From assembly GCA_021201135.1 (NCBI GenBank), contig JAJQGT010000006.1, positions 409,254 to 473,253 on the forward strand: a stretch of 64,000 nucleotides of DNA, in the 5' to 3' direction. Under the pieces are notes generated by a model that was not told where the DNA came from, ran no database searches, and worked only from the letters and a program-made list of their open reading frames with translations. This stretch comes from Oscillospiraceae bacterium (GTDB lineage Bacteria > Bacillota > Clostridia > Oscillospirales > Ruminococcaceae). Below, piece after piece: positions 51,710 to 60,468 of this stretch; positions within the stretch are counted from its first letter, which is position 1, and the number at the start of each line of letters is the position of its first letter. The position numbers were made by a program, and so were the translations under genes.

Positions 51710-52822
51710 TCACTCGCCTGTTGCGGCGGAGTAGAGCTCAAATATTATGCTGTTCGACACGAGTGCGCCCTTGTCGGTGAGGGTGATGCGGTTGTCGGTG
51801 AGGCTGAGGAATCCGGCATCGGCATAGGGCTTGGCTTTTTCGGTTACGGCGTATGCGTTGCCGCCGAGATCATTTACTATTTCGAGGGACATGCCGTCGC
51901 TCAGCCGAAGCGAAAGCATGATGTATTCTTCGAGACGGTCGGGTTCGGCGTCCTCAATAAGCTCCGGTTGAGCTTCGGAAGCGATATAGGTTTTCAAATC
52001 GTTTGGGACATAGAAGCGCTTGCTATTGAAAAGTGAATGTGCGGATGGACCGAAACCGAGGTAATCCTCGCCGGTCCAGTATTTCATGTTGTGACGAGAG
52101 CGGAGCCCGGTCTTCGCGAAATTCGAGATTTCGTAGCGTTCGTAGCCCATGGTTCTCAGTTCGTCGCAGAGGGCGAGATACATATCACAGACGGTGTCTT
52201 CGTCGGCTACGGAATTGCGAATCTCGTTGCAATCATAGGGCGTGCCGTCCTCAATCTTCAACATATAGGAGGAGATATGCGGGATGCCGAGGCTTGTCAG
52301 TTGCCGGCAGGAACTAAGAAGGCTGTCTATAGTTTGGTAGGGTGTGCCTATCATCAGGTCGCAGGAGATGTTCTCAAAGTCGGCTGTTCGCGCCATATCT
52401 ATTGCGTTCAGGGCGGTTTTTGCGTCGTGGAGCCTCCCGAGAGCTCTGAGCTCGTTGTCATTAAGGGACTGCACGCCGAAGGAGAGGCGATTTACTCCCA
52501 TTCTATAGTAGCCGGAAAGGCTGTCGGAAGTCACTGAAGAGGGATTTGCTTCCATGGTAATCTCACTTGATGGAGAGAGGTTAAAGCTCGAACGGATTGC
52601 TTCCATAACGGTATTTACGTCTCCGGGAGTCAGAAGCGAGGGCGTTCCGCCGCCGAAATAGACGGTATCACACGGCAGACGCATGTCGGAATATCTGCGG
52701 ATATTTCTCGCAATAGCGTTGACATAATCGTCCTTGAGGCTTTCGCTGTAGGTTACCGAATAAAAAGCGCAATAGGGGCATTTTCTCAGGCAAAAAGGAA
52801 CATGGATATAGATTCCGAGCAC
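51710..52822 (-). CDS. hemW: HemW-like radical SAM protein
   Basis: 370 aa from GTG at 52822, chosen because GGAGGAGGG lies just before it and the protein then starts MLGIYIHVPFC as in the family; an ATG at 52846 has no ribosome site. The radical SAM cluster is CLRKCPYC (CX3CX2C). FGGGTPSLL binds SAM, and RHNMKYWTGEDYLGFGPSAHS carries HNxxYW, the heme-binding motif that separates HemW from true coproporphyrinogen dehydrogenase HemN. HemW is thought to be a heme chaperone. Confidence 0.92.
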   Translation of the reverse strand: MLGIYIHVPFCLRKCPYCAFYSVTYSESLKDDYVNAIARNIRRYSDMRLPCDTVYFGGGTPSLLTPGDVNTVMEAIRSSFNLSPSSEITMEANPSSVTSDSLSGYYRMGVNRLSFGVQSLNDNELRALGRLHDAKTALNAIDMARTADFENISCDLMIGTPYQTIDSLLSSCRQLTSLGIPHISSYMLKIEDGTPYDCNEIRNSVADEDTVCDMYLALCDELRTMGYERYEISNFAKTGLRSRHNMKYWTGEDYLGFGPSAHSLFNSKRFYVPNDLKTYIASEAQPELIEDAEPDRLEEYIMLSLRLSDGMSLEIVNDLGGNAYAVTEKAKPYADAGFLSLTDNRITLTDKGALVSNSIIFELYSAATGE

Positions 52823-52853
52823 GTCTTCCCTCCTCCATAGGTTCATTATGACG

Positions 52854-52882
52854 ATTTTAGCACAACACCCGGGAATAATCAA
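52854..52882 (-). promoter_or_regulatory. promoter of hemW
   Basis: TTGATT, 17 bp, TAAAAT. Divergent from the desulfurase-thiI promoter. Confidence 0.6.
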
Positions 52883-52922
52883 GCGACAAGTAGATGGTTT
52901 TGTGAAACTTCGGCTTCAAGAA

Positions 52923-52951
52923 TTGATTTTTTTCGCAAGATGCGTTATAAT
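52923..52951 (+). promoter_or_regulatory. promoter of desulfurase-thiI
   Basis: TTGATT, 17 bp, TATAAT. A longer reading of the gene would start inside this promoter, supporting the ATG at 53015. Confidence 0.7.
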
Positions 52952-53014
52952 AAAAAAAGCTATGGATTTTTTGTGACTCCATGCAATAATTTGGGGGTTA
53001 GATTTGTATTACAT

Positions 53015-54169
53015 ATGAGTGATAACAGATGTATTTATCTTGATAACGCCGCCACTACGAAGGTAATGGATGAAGTGAGCGAGGCGGCTGTATATGCGAT
53101 GACGGAGGTTTACGGGAATCCGTCAAGCCTGCACCGCTTGGGAATTGATGCGGAGCGGCTTATTGCATACTCGAAAAAGCAAATCATGTCAGCTCTCGGA
53201 GTTACTTCCGAGCAGGGCGAGATTATATTCACCTCGGGTGCCACCGAGGGCAACAACACGGCTATCTTCGGAATCGCCGAAACCTATGGCAAGCGCAGAA
53301 AAAGGGTTGTGACGACCACAGTTGAGCATCCGTCGGTCGAGAAGGCTTTCGACAGGCTCGAAGAGAAGGGCTTCGAAGTGGTTCGGGTCAGCCCCGACGA
53401 GAACGGTGAGATTACGGCTGAGTCTCTTTTCGAAGCTGTAAATGAAAATACCTGCCTGATAAGCGCAATGCTTGTCAATAATGAAAACGGATATGTGCTT
53501 CCGATTGGCGAGGCGTTCCAGAGAATCAAGAAGCGTTATCCCGATTGCTTCACCCACTGCGACTGCGTGCAGGGGTTCGAGAAGATTCCGATTTCGCAGA
53601 AGAAACTCAGTGCCGACGTAATCACCGTGAGCGGACACAAGATTCATGCTCCCAAGGGCATCGGAGCGATGTTTATAAGAAAAGGCGTCCGCCTCAGTCC
53701 CCTGATGGTCGGCGGCGGACAGCAGAAGGGCATCCGTTCCGGAACCGAGCCGGTGCCGTTGATTTACGCTTTCGGTAAGGCGGTTGAAATTCTGAATGCA
53801 AATCTTGCTGAAAGATATAATCACGCCACTGAAATCAACAATTACGCAAGAGAAAAGCTTTCCGGAATAGGTGCTGTGATTCTCTCCGGTGTTTCGGCAA
53901 GTCCGTATGTATTAAGCATTGCTGTGCCGAACATCAAGAGCGAGACGATGCTTCATTTCCTTGAAGAAAAGAATATCTTCGTTTCGAGCGGGTCTGCCTG
54001 CTCCAAAGGAAAAACGAGCGATGTGCCGACGGAGTTCAGAGTTCCGGAAAAGTATCTTGACAGCATCATAAGGCTGAGCTTTTCCTACGAAACGAGTGAA
54101 AACGACATCGACACTCTTGCGGAAGCCGTATCTGACGGCATGAAAAATCTTGCGAAAATAAGGAAGTAA
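53015..54169 (+). CDS. cysteine desulfurase paired with ThiI (NifZ/IscS-type)
   Basis: 384 aa from ATG at 53015; GGGGG is the only ribosome-like site, about 18 nt upstream, so the start is not certain. CIYLDNAATTKVMDEV, PLP lysine in [16 protein letters not shown], active Cys in FVSSGSACSKGKTSDV. It differs from the copy at 47652 over most of its length. It precedes thiI by 4 bp, as NifZ does in Bacillus, so it very probably hands sulfur to ThiI for 4-thiouridine in tRNA. Confidence 0.9.
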   Translation: MSDNRCIYLDNAATTKVMDEVSEAAVYAMTEVYGNPSSLHRLGIDAERLIAYSKKQIMSALGVTSEQGEIIFTSGATEGNNTAIFGIAETYGKRRKRVVTTTVEHPSVEKAFDRLEEKGFEVVRVSPDENGEITAESLFEAVNENTCLISAMLVNNENGYVLPIGEAFQRIKKRYPDCFTHCDCVQGFEKIPISQKKLSADVITVSGHKIHAPKGIGAMFIRKGVRLSPLMVGGGQQKGIRSGTEPVPLIYAFGKAVEILNANLAERYNHATEINNYAREKLSGIGAVILSGVSASPYVLSIAVPNIKSETMLHFLEEKNIFVSSGSACSKGKTSDVPTEFRVPEKYLDSIIRLSFSYETSENDIDTLAEAVSDGMKNLAKIRK

Positions 54170-54173
54170 AAAT

Positions 54174-55364
54174 ATGCAGAAGATTATACTGTGCAAATAC
54201 GGCGAAATAGTCCTGAAAGGCTTGAACCGCCAGACATTCGAGCAGACACTGATGAGAAACGTTAAGAGAAGGCTTGCGCCGCTCGGAGAGTTTGAATGCC
54301 GGCAGATTCAGTCGACGCTGTTCATCGAGCCGAAGAGCGACGACATCGACTTTGACGAGGCTTTCGACAGGATAAGAAAAGTCTACGGCTTCTCGAAGAT
54401 ATGTGTCGCGATTCCGGCTGAGAAGAACCTTGATGCCATCTTCAAGGCTGTGGAAGAAAATCTGTCGGACGAGCTTATGAGTGCAAAGACCTTCAAAGTC
54501 GTTGCGAAGCGTTCGGACAAGAGCTTCCCGATGAACTCGATGCAGATTATGGCGGAGCTCGGCGGGATGATACTCGAGAAGTTCCCGCGCCTCAAGGTCG
54601 ACGTAAAGAAGCCTGAGCTCACGGTTATATGCGAGATAAGAGACAGAGCGGCTTATGTTCACCTTCCGGACATTGACGCCGCAGGAGGATTGCCGGTCGG
54701 GACCTCGGGAAGAGCTTTGCTCCTTCTCTCGGGAGGAATCGACTCCCCTATTGCGGGAATCATGATGGCGAAGCGTGGCGTCGTTATCGGAGGAATCCAC
54801 TTCCAGTCGCCGCCTTATACATCCGAAAGAGCACTCATAAAAGTAAAGAGACTCGCCTGCAAGATGACGGAATACTGCGGAACCATGTCCGTGTTCATCG
54901 TGCCATTTACAAAAATTCAGGAGGCTATCAGGGACAACTGCCCCGAGGAGCTTTTCACTATCATTATGAGAAGGCTCATGATGGAGATAGCACAGAGAGT
55001 CGCCGAAAAGTACGAGTATCAGGCACTTGTTACCGGCGAGAGCATCGGTCAAGTTGCCTCGCAGACGACCGCCGCTATGGTCACGACCGACGCCGTTTGC
55101 AGGATGCCGGTCTTCCGCCCATGTATCGGGCTTGACAAGCAGGAGATTATCGACAGGGCTTACAAAGCCGACACCTTCGACATTTCGATAGAGCCCTACG
55201 AGGACTGCTGTACGGTATTCACCCCGAAGCATCCGAAGACCAAGCCGGTTCTTAAAGATGTTGAAGAAGCGCAGAACGCTTTCGACTTCGAGCCGCTGAT
55301 TGAGGAAGCGGTCGAGGGCATCACAGTTGAAACCTACAAGCCATATATTGAGTACGATTTTTGA
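54174..55364 (+). CDS. thiI: tRNA 4-thiouridine synthetase ThiI
   Basis: 396 aa: N-terminal ferredoxin-like domain, a THUMP domain (about 60-165) and a PP-loop ATPase domain with LLLLSGGIDSPIAGIMM and the later TGESIGQVASQTTAAM. The C-terminal rhodanese domain found in E. coli is missing, as is normal in Firmicutes, so another sulfur carrier (the upstream desulfurase) must supply persulfide. It makes s4U8 in tRNA, a near-UV sensor. Confidence 0.96.
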   Translation: MQKIILCKYGEIVLKGLNRQTFEQTLMRNVKRRLAPLGEFECRQIQSTLFIEPKSDDIDFDEAFDRIRKVYGFSKICVAIPAEKNLDAIFKAVEENLSDELMSAKTFKVVAKRSDKSFPMNSMQIMAELGGMILEKFPRLKVDVKKPELTVICEIRDRAAYVHLPDIDAAGGLPVGTSGRALLLLSGGIDSPIAGIMMAKRGVVIGGIHFQSPPYTSERALIKVKRLACKMTEYCGTMSVFIVPFTKIQEAIRDNCPEELFTIIMRRLMMEIAQRVAEKYEYQALVTGESIGQVASQTTAAMVTTDAVCRMPVFRPCIGLDKQEIIDRAYKADTFDISIEPYEDCCTVFTPKHPKTKPVLKDVEEAQNAFDFEPLIEEAVEGITVETYKPYIEYDF

Positions 55365-55376
55365 GGCGAAAAGAGT

Positions 55377-55925
55377 ATGCTTTCATGTGAATTAAGACGA
55401 ATTTCCGGGCTTAACCCTGCCGAAATTCCGACATATATTGACAAAGCGGCACAAAATGTAGTACAATATTATATTGCGAATAAGCTTCATGTCGCCACGG
55501 CGGAAAGCTGTACGGGAGGAATGCTGGCGAGCTCAATCACTTCCGTCTCGGGAGCTTCCGAGATGTTCGAATGTGGGCTTGTAACCTATTCGGAACGAAT
55601 AAAATCCGAACTTCTTGGGATTCCACAGGATTTCATCACAGAGCACGGCGTTGTTTCGGAAGAGGTCGCCCTTGCGATGGCAAAAGGCGCTCTTGAAAAG
55701 TCCGGGGCGGACGTCGGAGTCGGGATAACCGGAATTGCGGGACCGACCGGCGGCACGAAAGAGCAACCCGTCGGGACTATATATGTTTCCGTCGTTACCA
55801 AAGACAAAGAAATCACCGAAAATCTTGCCTTAAGCGAGCCTGCGGCAGACGTGGATGTAAGGCTCAGAAACCGCCTTATGGCTGTTCTGTATTCGCTCGA
55901 AACGGCTGTTGAAATTCTGAAATAG
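55377..55925 (+). CDS. CinA C-terminal domain / nicotinamide-nucleotide amidohydrolase (PncC)
   Basis: 182 aa, the stand-alone CinA-C form. VATAESCTGGMLAS holds the catalytic Ser-type motif, then GLVTYSERIKSELLGI, EHGVVSEEVALAMAKGA and GITGIAGPTGGTKEQPVGT, all typical. It deamidates nicotinamide mononucleotide and recycles NAD precursors. The first 30 residues are beyond the usual family start, but no other in-frame start lies in the window between. A TTGACA-18-TACAAT sequence (55438-55467) lies inside the gene and may be an internal promoter. Confidence 0.85.
   Translation: MLSCELRRISGLNPAEIPTYIDKAAQNVVQYYIANKLHVATAESCTGGMLASSITSVSGASEMFECGLVTYSERIKSELLGIPQDFITEHGVVSEEVALAMAKGALEKSGADVGVGITGIAGPTGGTKEQPVGTIYVSVVTKDKEITENLALSEPAADVDVRLRNRLMAVLYSLETAVEILK
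55438..55467 (+). promoter_or_regulatory. possible internal promoter for the sortase cluster
   Basis: TTGACA, 18 bp, TACAAT within the CinA-C gene, 500 bp before the sortase cluster, which shows no promoter of its own at 55926-55965. May be coincidental. Confidence 0.35.
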
Positions 55926-55965
55926 CTTATCCGGGCACGTCTCTTAAAAGGAGAATCGAATCATA

Positions 55966-57081
55966 ATGTCAATGCTCAACGAGGTTCGCCCTGCCGAAGC
56001 GCAGGAACGGGACCGTTCCTTCAAAGGAAGAATCAAAGAGCTTCTTCCGTGGAAGGGCGACAGCATTAAAGAAATAATAAGAAAAGTCGTGTACTTAGGC
56101 TCAGTCTGTGCGCTTATTTATTGCGGCTATACCGTCTATGTCTATGAGTTCGGAACAAGCGACATGTATGAAAATCAGGAGTATCTCTCGAACCTCTACC
56201 ACTCTTCCGACACCACTGAAGAGACCGAGAGCTCCGATGACACCCTGACCTCGGACGTGACTGTTGACGTCACAGACGATACAAGCACCGACAGCGACAC
56301 TACCGCAACGGTCTCGAAATACCCCACGGGAATGCTTTCGAGCTTTGAGGCTATATACGACATAAACCCGGACGTTGTAGGCTGGCTTTCGATTGACACG
56401 CTGACCGACAGCGACGGAAACGCATATATCGACTACCCTGTCATGCAGACAACCGACAACGACTATTATCTCACTCACGATGTTTTCGGAAGTGAGGCGA
56501 CCTACGGTGCGCTTTTTGTCGACTATAACGAGAAAATCACCGCAGAAGGCAATTCGCAGAACCTCATTATCTACGGGCACAGCATGGCGAGCGGAACATA
56601 TTTCAGGCACCTGCTTGACTATAAAGAAAGCATTTCGACCGTTTCCAACAACAGGGTTATCACCTTCTCTTCTCTCTACGAGGAGAACCAGTATATCGTG
56701 GTTGCGTGCTTCATAATCGGCATCTACGATTATCAGGACGACAATCCCCTCTTCGCTTATCATACAATCTACGATTTCGATACAATCGAGGATTTCGACT
56801 ATTGGTATCAGAATATCCTCTATCGCAACTACTACACCACCGATATCGAGTGCACGATGGATGATGAGTATATCACCCTCTCCACCTGCTCCTACGAGAT
56901 TTCGGATTTGCGTTGCGTAATTGTTGCGAGAAAGCTTCACGACGGCGAGGACCCGAGCGTTTACACCTACAAATCAAATCCGAACGCCAGAAAGCCGGCG
57001 GCTTACTACATTGCATATGGCATGAGTGTGCCGGACGATGACGGACCGGACTATCAATATTACACGGAAGACGACGAATAA
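55966..57081 (+). CDS. class B sortase, membrane-anchored
   Basis: 371 aa. A cytosolic tail of about 40 residues leads into one membrane helix (VVYLGSVCALIYCGYTVYVY), a Ser/Thr/Asp-rich linker and a C-terminal sortase domain. VVGWLSIDTL and DYPVMQTTDN open the fold, and the triad is His205 (IIYGHSMASGTYFRHL), Cys308 (LSTCSYE) and Arg316 (LRCVIVARK). The insertion pattern and IVVACFIIGIY fit class B. Class B enzymes recognise NPQTN or, in C. difficile, S/N/P-PxTG sites, close to the NPTTG seen in the two BspA-like proteins here. AAAGGAG precedes the ATG. Confidence 0.93.
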   Translation: MSMLNEVRPAEAQERDRSFKGRIKELLPWKGDSIKEIIRKVVYLGSVCALIYCGYTVYVYEFGTSDMYENQEYLSNLYHSSDTTEETESSDDTLTSDVTVDVTDDTSTDSDTTATVSKYPTGMLSSFEAIYDINPDVVGWLSIDTLTDSDGNAYIDYPVMQTTDNDYYLTHDVFGSEATYGALFVDYNEKITAEGNSQNLIIYGHSMASGTYFRHLLDYKESISTVSNNRVITFSSLYEENQYIVVACFIIGIYDYQDDNPLFAYHTIYDFDTIEDFDYWYQNILYRNYYTTDIECTMDDEYITLSTCSYEISDLRCVIVARKLHDGEDPSVYTYKSNPNARKPAAYYIAYGMSVPDDDGPDYQYYTEDDE

Positions 57082-57108
57082 ATCACAACCCATAAGGAGT
57101 ATAATTGA

Positions 57109-57993
57109 ATGAATCAGGCAAAACCAATCAACAAGACAGCACTTTTTCTTGCCGCAGTGATGGCAATCAGCATCTTTACAGGGTGCTCAAAGCAGATTGA
57201 AGAGCCGGAGGTCACCGAAGGGACAACCACCGCTGTCACCGAGGCTACCACCGTTCCGACAACCACCACGGAGGCTACCACCGAGCCGGAGCCCGAGCCC
57301 GAAATGCTCGAAAAATACGTTGAGTACTATGAGCAGAACAACGACTTCGTTGGTTGGATTTGCATCCCGACACTGACCGATTCAAGCGGAGACCCGTACA
57401 TAGATTACCCCGTCGTTCAGGCGGACGACAATTCGGAATATCTTGAGCTTTCGTTTGAGCGGACAAAGTCCTCCGCCGGCTGTATTTACGCCGACTATAA
57501 GGTTCCGATAACCGCCACAAGTCATGCGGACAACATCACCCTTTATGGGCACAGCATGGCGAACGGCACATTCTTCCGTCATCTCTTAGACTATAAAGAC
57601 GGCGTAAGCGTCGTTCAGAACAACTACGTCATCAACTTCGACACACTCTGGGAAGAAAACGAGTATGTCATCGTCGCCTGCTTCCTTATCGGCATTTACG
57701 AATGGCAGGACAGCGAGCCGCTCTTCGAGTACTACAAGTGCCGCAACTTCGACACCGAGGAAGATTACAACTACTTCTATGAAAACATTATGCTCAGAAC
57801 CTACTACACAAGCAATATCGAATGCGAATATGGTGATGAGTTCCTGACCCTCTCTACATGCGCCTACGATTTCAGCGATTCACGTTGGGTCGTCGTTGCA
57901 AGAAAGGTAAGAGACGGCGAGGATATATCCGGCTATACATATGAGAAGAACTCCTCAAGACACAAGCCGGACAGCGTAAGCTACAACTATTGA
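57109..57993 (+). CDS. class B sortase with a lipoprotein-type N-terminus
   Basis: 294 aa. The N-terminus MNQAKPINKTALFLAAVMAI leads to SIFTGCSK, a lipobox with Cys26, instead of a membrane helix. A Thr/Glu/Pro-rich linker follows (TTEATTVPTTTTEATTEP), then the sortase domain: VGWICIPTL, DYPVVQADDN, His148 in LYGHSMANGTFFRHLL, Cys251 in LSTCAYD, Arg259 in SRWVVVARK. All three catalytic residues are intact. The paralogue upstream (28 bp away) has the usual helix. The same IFT-x-C motif begins the transglutaminase-like lipoprotein at 59447, supporting real lipidation. Confidence 0.88.
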   Translation: MNQAKPINKTALFLAAVMAISIFTGCSKQIEEPEVTEGTTTAVTEATTVPTTTTEATTEPEPEPEMLEKYVEYYEQNNDFVGWICIPTLTDSSGDPYIDYPVVQADDNSEYLELSFERTKSSAGCIYADYKVPITATSHADNITLYGHSMANGTFFRHLLDYKDGVSVVQNNYVINFDTLWEENEYVIVACFLIGIYEWQDSEPLFEYYKCRNFDTEEDYNYFYENIMLRTYYTSNIECEYGDEFLTLSTCAYDFSDSRWVVVARKVRDGEDISGYTYEKNSSRHKPDSVSYNY

Positions 57994-58050
57994 TCCTGAA
58001 TAAACACGGAAATTATTGGCAAGAATCTTTGACAGAAAGGAGCTGACGCT

Positions 58051-59442
58051 TTGAAGAAAAGATTTACTCTTAAACGGATCATAATCATCCTGAGTCTGGT
58101 GCTCATTTATTCCGCCGCTTTGAACTATATAAGAGTCCTGGCTGAGAGCACAGTCTTGAACGACATAACCTTCGACAGCGATTCCGCTTCGGCGCTGTCA
58201 GATGAAGCGGAAGACGTGGCTGAAGCCGAAAACTTGACGGAAGAAGTCGCAGAAGTTGTCAAATACTACGATTCCCAGATACAGAAAGCGGATATCGACT
58301 CATACGAGATATTTGCGCCGGTAACAACAGAGGTAACCGCAGTCACGACGGTTCCCGAAACGACCGAGGTCGCTACGACAACGGCTCCCGAGGAAACATC
58401 GGCGACGACAGCCGGCACTACCACAACCACAACAGCGGCAACCACTACGGTCACTACCACAACCGAGGAAACCACCACGGAAGAGGACATTGATATCGAC
58501 GAGGATGTTGACCTTGACGAGGATGTCGATGTTGACGAAGACGAAGAATCCACCGACAGCGACTCATCAAGTAACATCTGGTATGTTTCTTCGAGCACGA
58601 CGAGCAGTTATGCAAACGACAATCTGAATAACGGCAAGAGCTACAAGGACGACATCGTCACCGTGTATGACAGCAGTTCGGGAAGATACGTCACCGGCAA
58701 CGCCTTTGACATAGTATGTCAGGTCACCTACAGTGAGGTCGGAACTTCTATGGAGGAAGAGACGATAAAGGCTCAGGCAGTCGCCGTTTATACCTACATC
58801 AAATATTACGAGGCGAAGGGCGAATATGCTTCCGTTCCCCTCAAATCAGGCGTGCCCGACAAGATTATCCAGTGTGTAGAGGCTGTCGACGGACTGGCTA
58901 TGTACTATGACGGCGAATATATCCTGTCGGTTTACTGTGCCGCTACCGCAGGTGTCACCTGCTCGAGCGAAAACGTCTGGGGCGGAGACAGAGAATATCT
59001 CCAGTCGGTTGTTAGCGAATATGATTTTCTCGATACCGACAACTACGGAAGAGTCACCACCTACACCGCGGAAGAGCTCAAAAAGAAGATTGAATCGAAG
59101 ACCAACATCACTCTTTCGGACAATTACGCAAACTGGATTCAGATCCTCTCCTATACCGACGGCGGATATGTCGGAAATATCGCGATTGACGGTCACACCA
59201 CGGCTGTCGTTTCGGGAACGGAAAGAACTCTGACGGCGTATGTGTTCAGAACCTACATTCTGAATATCCGCTCGGCTTGCTTCACCGTCAGCTATTCGAA
59301 CGGTGTGTTTACCTTCGTCACCTATGGCTACGGTCATGGAGTCGGAATGTCTCAGGAAGGAGCAAATCTTTATGCCATCTATGCAGGGTACAGCTTCGAC
59401 CAGATTCTGCACCACTACTATACCGGCATAACGATTGCATAA
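58051..59442 (+). CDS. SpoIID/LytB-domain cell-wall protein
   Basis: 463 aa from TTG with GAAAGGAG upstream. N-terminal membrane anchor or signal (IIIILSLVLIYSAALNYI), a Thr-rich segment (TTTTTTAATTTVTTTTEETT), an acidic EDIDIDEDVDLDEDVDVDED stretch and a C-terminal SpoIID domain of about 260 residues. It carries the family's catalytic-type Glu in CQVTYSEVGTSMEEETIKAQAVAVYTY (Glu219) plus AATAGVTCSSENVWGG and GYGHGVGMSQEGAN. SpoIID is a lytic transglycosylase on stripped glycan in sporulation; this one, outside a spore operon and next to sortases, may work on vegetative wall. Confidence 0.9.
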   Translation: MKKRFTLKRIIIILSLVLIYSAALNYIRVLAESTVLNDITFDSDSASALSDEAEDVAEAENLTEEVAEVVKYYDSQIQKADIDSYEIFAPVTTEVTAVTTVPETTEVATTTAPEETSATTAGTTTTTTAATTTVTTTTEETTTEEDIDIDEDVDLDEDVDVDEDEESTDSDSSSNIWYVSSSTTSSYANDNLNNGKSYKDDIVTVYDSSSGRYVTGNAFDIVCQVTYSEVGTSMEEETIKAQAVAVYTYIKYYEAKGEYASVPLKSGVPDKIIQCVEAVDGLAMYYDGEYILSVYCAATAGVTCSSENVWGGDREYLQSVVSEYDFLDTDNYGRVTTYTAEELKKKIESKTNITLSDNYANWIQILSYTDGGYVGNIAIDGHTTAVVSGTERTLTAYVFRTYILNIRSACFTVSYSNGVFTFVTYGYGHGVGMSQEGANLYAIYAGYSFDQILHHYYTGITIA

Positions 59443-59446
59443 AATT

Positions 59447-60382
59447 ATGAAGAAACTTATATCAATACTGCTGATATCCGCAATTTCGCTTTCAATCTTC
59501 ACTGCCTGCGGAGAAGAAGACGCTTTTGCTGACGTCACCACCGATGTGGCGGATTACACCTACTCTTCGGAAGCAGATGAAGAAGAGCCGGAAGAGAGCA
59601 CGGAAGAGGCGGAAAGCGAATCCGGAATTTATGACAACACCGCTGTTGTCGAAGCCTATAAGACCGGCGATACGAGCGCACTTTCAAGCGACGACCTGCT
59701 TATTTTACAGGCGGCTTCGGACGCTATAGCCGTATTCTATGCCGACGGAATGAGCGACTACGAGATTATACTGGCGGCTCATGACTATATCACGACACAC
59801 GTCACCTACGACCTCGACGAGCTCAACCTCATCGGCTCGGCGAAATCGGATTCAAGCACACCGTTCGGCGCGCTTATCTATGGCGAGGCAATCTGCATGG
59901 GTTACACAACAACATTTCAGCTCATGATGGACATGCTCGGAATTGAGTCGATAATCGTCAGCGGCTCCTCGGACGGCGAGGACCACGCATGGAATATGGT
60001 CTGCATTGATGACAAGTGGTATCACGTCGACTGCACCTGGGACGACTTTGTCCCCGATTATGAAGGAAGAAGAGCGTTTCACACCTATTTCATGGTGACC
60101 GACGGCGTTATGGCTATCGACCATGTATGGGATATGGATTCCACTCCCACAGCTGATTCGGAAGACTGCGTCTACTATTTCACGCAAAATCTCTATGCAG
60201 AGACAACCGAAGAACTGAAAGCGATTATAGAAAGCGAAATCGCCTCGGGAGACTTAAGAGCTGAGGCTGCGGTTCCTCTCGGCGAGGACTTGGGTATTCC
60301 CTCTTTGAAAAATGCGTCTATCTATGCCTACTGGCAGAACGATTTCGACACTTATTCGGTGGTTATCTACTATCTTGAATAG
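59447..60382 (+). CDS. transglutaminase-like lipoprotein
   Basis: 311 aa from ATG at 59447; TTG at 59435 is possible. Neither has a clear ribosome site, so translation is probably coupled to the SpoIID gene whose stop is 4 bp away. MKKLISILLISAISLSIFTAC ends at lipobox Cys21, then an Asp/Glu-rich linker. The papain-like triad is Cys150 (GEAICMGYTTTF), His180 (DGEDHAWNMV) and Asp195 (WYHVDCTWDDF), as in microbial transglutaminase-like/protease folds. It acts outside the cell. Whether it makes isopeptide bonds or cuts peptides is not known. Confidence 0.88.
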   Translation: MKKLISILLISAISLSIFTACGEEDAFADVTTDVADYTYSSEADEEEPEESTEEAESESGIYDNTAVVEAYKTGDTSALSSDDLLILQAASDAIAVFYADGMSDYEIILAAHDYITTHVTYDLDELNLIGSAKSDSSTPFGALIYGEAICMGYTTTFQLMMDMLGIESIIVSGSSDGEDHAWNMVCIDDKWYHVDCTWDDFVPDYEGRRAFHTYFMVTDGVMAIDHVWDMDSTPTADSEDCVYYFTQNLYAETTEELKAIIESEIASGDLRAEAAVPLGEDLGIPSLKNASIYAYWQNDFDTYSVVIYYLE

Positions 60383-60392
60383 CAATCTCAAG

Positions 60393-60416
60393 CGGCGCAA
60401 TATTGCGCCGTTTTTC
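60393..60416 (+). terminator. terminator of the sortase cluster
   Basis: CGGCGCAATATTGCGCCG, a perfect 18-bp palindrome (9-bp stem), followed by TTTTT. Confidence 0.85.
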
Positions 60417-60420
60417 ATAC

Positions 60421-60449
60421 TTGCAAACCGTGAATAAATACGTTATAAT
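60421..60449 (+). promoter_or_regulatory. promoter of the SDR-acpS-nnrD operon
   Basis: TTGCAA, 17 bp, TATAAT. Confidence 0.75.
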
Positions 60450-60468
60450 AATATGAAGAGGTGATTGG

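Noticed and set aside
54066-55232. 388-codon frame on the minus strand across thiI
   Set aside because: Antisense to ThiI, whose THUMP and PP-loop motifs are intact; no start signals, no family match.
58266-58598. Ser/Val repeat protein on the minus strand at the SpoIID gene
   Set aside because: It is the complement of the Thr-rich and acidic linkers of the SpoIID protein, a low-complexity artefact.
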